Below are positions 1 through 6,198 of a stretch of DNA of 8,590 bases, piece by piece (the stretch's first letter is position 1; each line of letters starts with the position of its first letter). Made by a program: the position numbers and the translations under genes. Below the pieces are notes generated by a model. The model made no database searches. It was not told the DNA's origin and saw only the letters and a list, made by a program, of their open reading frames with translations. Origin of the DNA: Micrococcaceae bacterium UBA3381 (GTDB lineage: Bacteria; Actinomycetota; Actinomycetes; Actinomycetales; Micrococcaceae); NCBI GenBank assembly GCA_002358975.1, contig DEPX01000179.1, positions 13,137 through 21,726 on the forward strand. The letters run 5' to 3'.

Positions 1-1221
1 GATGATGCCACCGTGGCAATGGGCTCGTTAGCCCACTACATCGTAGAAAAAATCCGTAAGCACTCTGAAACAACCGTCATCGGCATTACTGGTTCAGTTG
101 GCAAAACATCTACCAAGGATGCACTAGCACAATTATTAACCACACAAGGTCCCACAGTAGCTCCCCAAGGTTCTTTCAACGGTGAGACCGGAGTGCCGCT
201 CACCATTTTCAATGCCGATCTGGACACGCGCTATCTGATAGTGGAAATGGGTGCAGATCGCATTGGTAACATCAAGCAACTGACCAACATTGTGCGCCCC
301 GATATTTCTGTTGCACTCGTTGTTGGTACTGCGCACGCACAAAGTTTTGGTTCAATAGAAAATATTGCAAAAACCAAGGGTGAAATCGTTGAAGCACTTG
401 GTGTAGGCGGTACCGCTGTGCTGAATGCAGACGACATCAATGTTGCTAATATGGCATCTCGGGTCCCGGTTGAAGCCAACACGCTCTGGTTCTCTGCGGC
501 ATTTGCTCCCCCTAATCGCGAACACCTCATCTATGCGGCAAACACTTCAACCACGGATATCGAAAACCCGTGTTTTACGCTCCAGTATCTATCCGATACC
601 GCAAACCAGCAGGATTGTGAGGGGCGTGATGTTACAGCAAACATGATTGGTGAACACCACACCACCAACCTACTAGCAGCTAGCGCTGCGGCATTTGCTG
701 CAGGTATGAGTCTGAACAGAATCGCCCAAGTTCTACCGACTATTGGTCCTACTTCCGCCCATCGAATGGCTCGAACTGATAGACCAGATGGCATCACCGT
801 TATTGACGACGCCTATAACGCCAACCCAGAATCAATGCGTGCCGGTCTTAAAACACTTGCCATGTTGGGGCGAAATACCGGACGTCGTACATGGGCTGTG
901 CTAGGCCCAATGCTTGAACTTGGCAACCAACACGCTAAAGAACACATCCTGTTGGGTGAAACCGTAGTGCGATTAAATATTGATCAGTTGGTTGTTGTGG
1001 GAGCTGAGGCACGTGCCCTGTATACCGGTGCGGTGAATGAAGGCTCCTGGGGTGACGAAGTCGATCATGTACTTACAAATGACGAAGCGTTTGAGCTACT
1101 ATCTCAACTCGTTGAACCCGGAGATATTATTTTCGTCAAGGGTTCTAACGGTGCCCGCCTATGGGAACTCGCCGACAGACTGACCACCCATGATTTGGTT
1201 GGTCGCAAGGAGATGCCGTAA
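1..1221 (+). CDS. murF: UDP-N-acetylmuramoyl-tripeptide--D-alanyl-D-alanine ligase, 5'-truncated by window
   Basis: Cytoplasmic ATP-dependent Mur ligase that joins D-Ala-D-Ala to the UDP-MurNAc-tripeptide, completing the soluble muropeptide. The frame is open from base 1 (fragment residues DDATVAMG), so the gene starts upstream and the GTG at 13 is not the real start. Fragment residue 1 is the codon at 1-3. Visible motifs are the ATP-binding P-loop TGSVGKTS (30-37, Lys35), FNGETG (59-64), EMGA (82-85), the AKTKGE segment (123-128) that should carry the carbamylated lysine (probably Lys126), and the C-terminal-domain motif DDAYNANPESM (269-279). In E. coli MurF the P-loop lies near residue 110, so about 75 residues are missing, mostly the N-terminal substrate-binding domain. 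The 406 visible codons plus these give about 480 residues, normal for the family. It ends with TAA directly against the mraY start, and its last codons contain the mraY ribosome binding site. The identification is secure. Confidence 0.96.
   Translation, partial: DDATVAMGSLAHYIVEKIRKHSETTVIGITGSVGKTSTKDALAQLLTTQGPTVAPQGSFNGETGVPLTIFNADLDTRYLIVEMGADRIGNIKQLTNIVRPDISVALVVGTAHAQSFGSIENIAKTKGEIVEALGVGGTAVLNADDINVANMASRVPVEANTLWFSAAFAPPNREHLIYAANTSTTDIENPCFTLQYLSDTANQQDCEGRDVTANMIGEHHTTNLLAASAAAFAAGMSLNRIAQVLPTIGPTSAHRMARTDRPDGITVIDDAYNANPESMRAGLKTLAMLGRNTGRRTWAVLGPMLELGNQHAKEHILLGETVVRLNIDQLVVVGAEARALYTGAVNEGSWGDEVDHVLTNDEAFELLSQLVEPGDIIFVKGSNGARLWELADRLTTHDLVGRKEMP
1207..1212 (+). promoter_or_regulatory. 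Shine-Dalgarno site for mraY
   Basis: AAGGAG lies inside the last codons of murF, 9 bases before the GTG at 1222. It is one of only two classical Shine-Dalgarno sequences in the window and fixes the mraY start right after the murF stop codon. Confidence 0.8.
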
Positions 1222-2325
1222 GTGATTGGACTACTGTTAGGCGCTGTACTTGGCGCGTTTCTCACGGTCGTAGGGACCCCCTTGTTTATCCGGTTGCTGC
1301 ATAAGCGCGGATACGGCCAGATCATCCGCGATGACGGGCCAACCAGCCACGCCACCAAGCGCGGAACCCCAACCATGGGCGGCGTGGTAATCGTATTAAA
1401 TTTCGTAGTCGTGTACTTTGTTACGCACTGGATTATGATGATGCTGGAACTGGAAAACTCCGGCATTACCGTCTCAGGGCTACTGTTGTTATTTCTAACA
1501 GCAGGTATGGGTCTGATCGGTTTTTTGGATGACTACATAAAAATCTCTAACCAGCGATCCCTGGGGCTTACACCCACCGGTAAAATTGTCGGCCAAGGAG
1601 CCGTAGGGGTTGCTTTTGCTGTTCTCGCTTTAAATTTCCCGAATGGCCAGGGGCTGACGCCTGCTTCAACGGCAATTTCAGTATTCCGAGATACCTCGTT
1701 GGACTTCGCTTTTGCCGGTGCGATTATAGGAGCGATTCTTTTTGTTCTCTGGTCCAACCTGATTACAACGGCCACCACCAACGCCGTGAACCTCACCGAT
1801 GGGCTCGATGGATTAGCCACCGGAGCTGTGGCTATGGTGTCAGCCGGATACATGTTGATAACCCTGTTTCAGAGCAACCAGGCCTGTTCTGGGCCGACGG
1901 ATGCCGGAGGTTGCTATGAAGTCCGTGACGCCATGGACCTTGCGCTGCTGGGAGCCATCCTTGCCGGTGTATTATTAGGGTTTTTATGGTGGAACACTTC
2001 CCCAGCCAAGATTTTTATGGGAGACACCGGTTCGCTGGCTCTAGGGGGTGCGCTGGCAGGTTTTGCTATCTTTTCCAAAACCCAACTTCTGCTAGTCATA
2101 TTGGCCGGGCTTATGGTGCTCATTGCTGCATCAGTGATCATTCAAGTCGGATACTTCAAGCTGTCCGGAGGTAAACGAGTCTTCCTAATGGCCCCACTAC
2201 AACACCACTTTGAACTAAAAGGTTGGGCAGAAGTTACCGTAGTTGTACGGTTCTGGCTTATTGGACTGGCGTTCGTTATTTCCGCACTGGCGTTGTTCTA
2301 TACCGAATGGGTGATCCTTCGATGA
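1222..2325 (+). CDS. mraY: Phospho-N-acetylmuramoyl-pentapeptide-transferase (lipid I synthase)
   Basis: Integral membrane enzyme that transfers phospho-MurNAc-pentapeptide from UDP to undecaprenyl phosphate on the cytoplasmic face, forming lipid I. The protein has 367 residues, typical for the family, and hydrophobic stretches consistent with the usual ten membrane helices. Visible motifs are DDGPTSHATKRGTPTMGG (37-54, cytoplasmic loop), LDDYIK (102-107) with the catalytic-type aspartates Asp103 and Asp104, NAVNLTDGLDG (187-197), FMGDTGS with Asp268, and PLQHHFELKGW from 325. Gln replaces the first His of the usual HHH, as I recall for actinobacteria. An exported loop between the sixth and seventh helices holds Cys222 and Cys231, followed by YEVRD. 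The GTG start is chosen because AAGGAG precedes it by 9 bases and it abuts the murF stop codon. The gene end overlaps murD by 4 bases. Function is not in doubt. Confidence 0.98.
   Translation: MIGLLLGAVLGAFLTVVGTPLFIRLLHKRGYGQIIRDDGPTSHATKRGTPTMGGVVIVLNFVVVYFVTHWIMMMLELENSGITVSGLLLLFLTAGMGLIGFLDDYIKISNQRSLGLTPTGKIVGQGAVGVAFAVLALNFPNGQGLTPASTAISVFRDTSLDFAFAGAIIGAILFVLWSNLITTATTNAVNLTDGLDGLATGAVAMVSAGYMLITLFQSNQACSGPTDAGGCYEVRDAMDLALLGAILAGVLLGFLWWNTSPAKIFMGDTGSLALGGALAGFAIFSKTQLLLVILAGLMVLIAASVIIQVGYFKLSGGKRVFLMAPLQHHFELKGWAEVTVVVRFWLIGLAFVISALALFYTEWVILR
2322..2325 (+). other. ATGA stop/start overlap, mraY-murD
   Basis: The murD ATG (2322-2324) overlaps the mraY TGA (2323-2325), which suggests translational coupling. 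No purine-rich Shine-Dalgarno core precedes it. GGTGATCC at 2310-2317 is the nearest candidate for pairing with 16S rRNA. Confidence 0.85.
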
Positions 2326-3842
2326 GCATTGATCTTGACAGTCTCACAAGTTGGGACGCCGACTGGTCACAACTGTCAGTAGTAGTAACTGGTATCGGGG
2401 TTACCGGATTTTCTGTGGCCGATACACTGGCTGAACTCGGCGCTGCTGTGCTTGTGCTTGATGGTAAAGATACAGCTGAAAATCGGCAGGCCGCAGATAC
2501 ACTTAAAATTGTGGGCGTCAAAGACGTCCTGCTTGGAGACACCGCGGTTGCAGGCTTGCCAGATGCTAGTGCAGTTGGCAACAAAATTGATCTGATCATT
2601 ACCTCGCCGGGTTGGCGTCCGAGACATCCCGTATTAGAAGCAGCCCGGAACGCTGCCATCCCCATATGGGGCGACGTCGAGTTCGCCTGGCGGGTACGGC
2701 AACGCGAAGGTAAACGTACCGCCAAATGGTTAGTGCTGACCGGTACCAACGGCAAGACTACTGTGGCAACGATGGCCGAATCGATGGCCCGTGCCCAAGG
2801 ATTAGACGCCGTCGCCGTTGGTAACGTCGGGACACCAATTTTAGACGCTATTCGGTACCCGGATGGTTTCGATGTATTAATCGTAGAGCTCTCCTCATTC
2901 CAATTGCACTGGATACAACACATCCAACCTGAAGCCTCAGTCGTATTGAACTTGGCAGAAGACCACTTGGATTGGCATGGCGGTTACGAAAACTATAAGG
3001 CCGCTAAAGCAAAGATCTACGAAAATACTCGGCTTGCTGCGGTATTCAACGCTGAGCAACCCGAGACCATACGTATGGTAGAAAATGCTGACGTCATCGA
3101 AGGATGCAGGGCCATTGGAATCACAACGGATACGCCGCAGCGTTCAATGGTAGGTGTTGTTGAGGATTTCCTTGTGGATCGAGCCTTTTTAGCAAACCGG
3201 CAGACGCAGGCATTGGAACTGGCAGAGTTTGCCGATCTGGGGACCCCAGCACCTAAACATATGATCTTTAATGCCCTGGCTGCCGCCGCCCTTGTCCGCG
3301 CAATCGGTGTAGAACCTGCTGCAGTCCAGGCAGGGTTGCGTAGCTACGATCCTGAACCCCACAGAATACAAGCGGTAGCGCACTTTCATGATGTTCTGTG
3401 GGTCAATGATTCCAAAGGTACGAATCCGCATGCTACAGATGCGGCTCTTGCCACCTATAACCCGATTATTTGGGTTGCAGGAGGAATATCGAAAGGCGCC
3501 TCATATGACAAGTTGGTCAGCACCCATAAAGGGCATCTCAAAGCAGTCATTCTAATTGGTACTGATCACGCCGGACTTGTTGATGCTTTGCGACGACACG
3601 CGCCCAACGTGCCGGTCTACACCGACTATCTCAACGACACTACAGTTGAGGTTACAAACGGTCCGGCAGTCATGCGTGAAGTAGTGAATCTGGCCCACCA
3701 TTTAGCTGAACCAGACGACACCGTATTGTTATCTCCGGCAGCGGCGTCCATGGACCAGTTTGCAAATTATAAGGTCCGTGGTGAAGCCTTTACGGAAGCA
3801 ATTGCCTCCTTATTATCCGACATTAACTATCCAGGACATTAA
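2322..3842 (+). CDS. murD: UDP-N-acetylmuramoyl-L-alanine--D-glutamate ligase
   Basis: Cytoplasmic ATP-dependent Mur ligase that adds D-Glu to UDP-MurNAc-L-Ala. I start it at the ATG at 2322, which gives 506 residues and overlaps the mraY stop as ATGA. The frame stays open upstream with earlier ATGs at 2223 and 2307, but those lie deeper inside mraY and would add residues unlike a MurD N terminus. The domains appear in the usual order: N-terminal Rossmann-like UDP-binding domain (VTGIGVTGFSVADTLAELG, from about residue 22), central ATPase with P-loop TGTNGKTT (140-147, Lys145), ELSSFQL, EDHLDWH, the YKAAKAKIYE segment whose Lys229 matches the carbamylated lysine of E. coli MurD, and the C-terminal domain with NDSKGTNPHAT, AGGISKG and LSPAAASMDQF. 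No key residue is missing. The length is somewhat above that of E. coli MurD (about 438) but usual for actinobacteria. It is followed by a 26-base gap before ftsW. Confidence 0.97.
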   Translation: MSIDLDSLTSWDADWSQLSVVVTGIGVTGFSVADTLAELGAAVLVLDGKDTAENRQAADTLKIVGVKDVLLGDTAVAGLPDASAVGNKIDLIITSPGWRPRHPVLEAARNAAIPIWGDVEFAWRVRQREGKRTAKWLVLTGTNGKTTVATMAESMARAQGLDAVAVGNVGTPILDAIRYPDGFDVLIVELSSFQLHWIQHIQPEASVVLNLAEDHLDWHGGYENYKAAKAKIYENTRLAAVFNAEQPETIRMVENADVIEGCRAIGITTDTPQRSMVGVVEDFLVDRAFLANRQTQALELAEFADLGTPAPKHMIFNALAAAALVRAIGVEPAAVQAGLRSYDPEPHRIQAVAHFHDVLWVNDSKGTNPHATDAALATYNPIIWVAGGISKGASYDKLVSTHKGHLKAVILIGTDHAGLVDALRRHAPNVPVYTDYLNDTTVEVTNGPAVMREVVNLAHHLAEPDDTVLLSPAAASMDQFANYKVRGEAFTEAIASLLSDINYPGH

Positions 3843-3856
3843 ACCAGCCGACCCAC

Positions 3857-3862
3857 GAGGAG
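3857..3862 (+). promoter_or_regulatory. Shine-Dalgarno site for ftsW
   Basis: GAGGAG lies in the murD-ftsW gap, 6 bases before the ATG at 3869. It makes ftsW the one full gene here with its own strong, non-overlapping initiation signal. Confidence 0.82.
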
Positions 3863-3868
3863 TGCGAT

Positions 3869-5086
3869 ATGACCAAGGGTCCAACACCGCAGATGGCACG
3901 TGCGTGGGATTGGTTGACCGGGGCATATTCAAAAAAATCCGCTTACTGGCTCATCCTCGGGCCCACGATCGCACTCACAGCTCTCGGTGTGGTTATGGTG
4001 CTTTCAGCATCCTCGGTGGAATTCATTGGGGGCGCCGGCTCATTTGCCTCGCTTAGCTCCCAGGGGATTTATGCTGCGGTTGGCCTCGTATTGCTATTCT
4101 GGATGGGCAAGTGGCGTCGCGAGACATATCATAAGCTTGCTGTCATCATATTGCTGGTCAGCATCCTGATGCTAGCTTTGGTATTCACACCCTTGGGTGT
4201 TGAAGTTAACGGTAACCGAAACTGGCTTCGTTTCGGTAGTTTCTCCTTCCAACCAGCTGAAGGAGCAAAACTGGCATTCTGTGTTTGGGCAGCTTATGCG
4301 CTAAAGGAAAAGCTTAAGATGCGAGCCTTTGGCAAAGACTTACTGGTTCCAGTGGTCTTTCCTTTTGGCGCAGTGATTGTCCTACTTGTTATGGGCGGTA
4401 AAGACCTAGGCACAGTGCTGATCATCCTGATGATCATCGCCGTGATTTTATACTTAGGCGGGATGCGCACTAGTTATTTGCTGATCACAGCGGTAGTTGG
4501 GTTAATTGGCGTCACACTAGCAACCATGCAGTCGGATAACCGCATGATGCGCATCGATGCATGGTTAGGTAACTGCAGTCACCCAGCTGATCCTTGTTAT
4601 CAGTATGAACAAGGGGTATTCGCATTGGCGTCCGGCGGCTGGTTTGGCGTCGGCTTGGGCCAATCACGGCAAAAATGGTCTTATATACCCGAAGCCGGTA
4701 ATGACTTTATTTTTACTATTCTCGGAGAAGAACTCGGCCTGATGGGCGCTCTTCTTGTCCTGGGGCTGTTCATCACCCTTGGCATCGGGATGTTTCGTGT
4801 GGCTTACAATACTAACGATAACTTCGTACGGATAGCCACCGGCGGGATCATGGTATGGCTCCTGGGCCAAACGTTCCTGAATATCGCTATGGTCACCGGA
4901 GTGTTGCCAGTCATCGGTGTGCCGTTGCCATTTATTTCAGCGGGAGGTTCCGCACTACTTATGAGCATAGTGGCAGTGGGAGTCGTACTGTCTTTTGCCA
5001 GAGACCAAGCACGAGAGCTCAAAGAAACACAGCGTGATGTCGATGGACAGCTTGCCACCACAGAAAGCGTAAAATCAACACAATGA
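3869..5086 (+). CDS. ftsW: Septal peptidoglycan glycosyltransferase of the SEDS family
   Basis: Polytopic membrane protein that polymerises lipid II into glycan strands at the division septum, working with a class B penicillin-binding protein (FtsI) and FtsQ/FtsB/FtsL. It has 405 residues and hydrophobic segments consistent with about ten membrane helices. Family marks are NGNRNWLRFGSFSFQPAEGAKL (114-135, an exported loop), GGKDLGT (176-182), the large exported loop ending in YIPEAGNDFIFTILGEELGLMG, where Asp279 aligns with the essential aspartate of E. coli FtsW and RodA, and PLPFISAGGSALL from residue 352. Cys236 and Cys243 lie in the same large loop. The C-terminal tail after LSFARDQ is short, polar and probably cytoplasmic. 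The start is supported by GAGGAG 6 bases upstream. RodA is the main alternative identity, but the position between murD and murG makes FtsW the better call. Confidence 0.96.
   Translation: MTKGPTPQMARAWDWLTGAYSKKSAYWLILGPTIALTALGVVMVLSASSVEFIGGAGSFASLSSQGIYAAVGLVLLFWMGKWRRETYHKLAVIILLVSILMLALVFTPLGVEVNGNRNWLRFGSFSFQPAEGAKLAFCVWAAYALKEKLKMRAFGKDLLVPVVFPFGAVIVLLVMGGKDLGTVLIILMIIAVILYLGGMRTSYLLITAVVGLIGVTLATMQSDNRMMRIDAWLGNCSHPADPCYQYEQGVFALASGGWFGVGLGQSRQKWSYIPEAGNDFIFTILGEELGLMGALLVLGLFITLGIGMFRVAYNTNDNFVRIATGGIMVWLLGQTFLNIAMVTGVLPVIGVPLPFISAGGSALLMSIVAVGVVLSFARDQARELKETQRDVDGQLATTESVKSTQ
5083..5086 (+). other. ATGA stop/start overlap, ftsW-murG
   Basis: The murG ATG (5083-5085) overlaps the ftsW TGA (5084-5086). 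The only SD-like sequence upstream is AGAAAG at 5062-5067, 15 bases away and too distant to be convincing, so initiation probably depends on ribosomes finishing ftsW. Confidence 0.75.
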
Positions 5087-6198
5087 ATGCCATGATGAAT
5101 GTAGTTTTTACCGGTGGAGGAACAGCCGGACACGTGTCACCCATGTTGGCGATGGCCGACGCCCTAGTGCGCCGGCACCAGGATGCGCCAGTCGACGTCG
5201 ATATTTTGATGATCGGAACGGCCCAAGGGATGGAAGCCACCCTTATCCCTGACGCGGGCTATCCCTTTGCCACAGTGGAAAAAGTACCCATGCCACGTAC
5301 CGTTTCCATGGAATTATTCTCGGTACCCTTCAGATTGCGCAAGGCAGTTAACCAGGCGAAAAGACTTCTGCGCGAACATAAAACCCAGGTGGTCGTAGGC
5401 GTGGGAGGCTATGCCGCGACACCCGTATATTTGGCAGCCCGGGCACTAAAGATCCCGGTTATTGTGCATGAAGGAAATGTACGCCCGGGGTTAGCTAACA
5501 AACTGGCCGCTCGCTTTGCCACGGTGGTTGCCTGTGCCTTTGCCGACACTGACCTGCCCGGAGCCATCCACGTCGGCATGCCAATGCGGGCTGATGTTAC
5601 TGCTTTACCCGTCGGGCCCACGATGAAAGCTGAGTCGCGGCGGGCCTTGGGCCTTGACCCTGAAAAAACCACACTAGTAATCACCGGCGGTTCATCCGGT
5701 GCCCTCAATATCAATACCGCTGTGTCAGGTGCCTTAGATGCATTGTTAGCTACTGGGGCTCAAATACTGCATCTAACCGGTCGTGAAAAAGTCGTCACCA
5801 ACGACGACGGAACAGCCGTTACCCGTCCAGGGTACACTCAGTTGGAATATATTGATGGGCTAGCTAAGGTTTATCAAACGGCTGATCTCATTGTTGCCCG
5901 CGCTGGGGCAGGAACGGTCCATGAGATTGCGGCCATTGGGCTGCCCTCAGTGCTTGTGCCACTACCCATTGGAAATGGCGAACAGGAACTTAATGCTGCG
6001 GGTCTAAGGGAGTCCGGTGCCGCCGTTGTTGTTACCGACGATGATTTCACAGCCCAATGGGTCACCACTCGACTGCCAAATCTACTGACCGACCAACCGC
6101 GTCTGGAATACATGGCACAAACCGCAAAAAGTCTTGGCATTACTGACGCCGCAGAAACAATGGCCACCATCATCACCGAAACGAAAGTCGCCCGATGA
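5083..6198 (+). CDS. murG: UDP-GlcNAc:undecaprenyl-PP-MurNAc-pentapeptide GlcNAc transferase (lipid II synthase)
   Basis: Membrane-associated GT-B glycosyltransferase (family GT28) that transfers GlcNAc from UDP-GlcNAc to lipid I on the inner membrane face, giving lipid II. It has 371 residues, the usual size. The N-terminal acceptor domain shows GGGTAGHVSP (11-20), whose His17 matches the conserved His of E. coli MurG, then GGYAATP (108-114) and HEGNVRPGLAN (from 129). The C-terminal donor domain shows TGGSSGA (201-207), ARAGAGTVHE (272-281), where Glu281 aligns with the glutamate that holds the UDP ribose, and PLPIGNGEQELNA (293-305). The first ATG is chosen because it overlaps the ftsW stop as ATGA. 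ATGs at 5092 and 5095 (residues 4 and 5) are plausible alternatives and would trim only three or four residues. It overlaps murC by 4 bases. Confidence 0.97.
   Translation: MNAMMNVVFTGGGTAGHVSPMLAMADALVRRHQDAPVDVDILMIGTAQGMEATLIPDAGYPFATVEKVPMPRTVSMELFSVPFRLRKAVNQAKRLLREHKTQVVVGVGGYAATPVYLAARALKIPVIVHEGNVRPGLANKLAARFATVVACAFADTDLPGAIHVGMPMRADVTALPVGPTMKAESRRALGLDPEKTTLVITGGSSGALNINTAVSGALDALLATGAQILHLTGREKVVTNDDGTAVTRPGYTQLEYIDGLAKVYQTADLIVARAGAGTVHEIAAIGLPSVLVPLPIGNGEQELNAAGLRESGAAVVVTDDDFTAQWVTTRLPNLLTDQPRLEYMAQTAKSLGITDAAETMATIITETKVAR
6182..6187 (+). promoter_or_regulatory. Weak Shine-Dalgarno-like site for murC
   Basis: CGAAAG lies 7 bases before the murC ATG, inside the end of murG. 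GAAAG matches the outer part of the usual 16S-pairing sequence but lacks the GGAGG core, so it is a weak candidate. Confidence 0.35.
6195..6198 (+). other. ATGA stop/start overlap, murG-murC
   Basis: The murC ATG (6195-6197) overlaps the murG TGA (6196-6198), the third such overlap in the window, again suggesting coupled translation. Confidence 0.85.

Noticed and set aside
2223..2321. Possible N-terminal extension of MurD from the ATG at 2223 or 2307.
   Set aside because: The extra residues lie wholly within mraY in another frame and do not resemble a MurD N terminus. The ATGA overlap at 2322 fits the pattern of the other junctions.
2335..2340. Perfect TTGACA -35-like hexamer at the beginning of murD.
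   Set aside because: No -10-like sequence lies 16 to 19 bases downstream and the site is inside coding sequence, so it is most likely chance.
3843..3868. Gap between murD and ftsW as a possible terminator or promoter site.
   Set aside because: It is 26 bases long, with no inverted repeat, T-run or -10-like element. It contains only the ftsW Shine-Dalgarno sequence.
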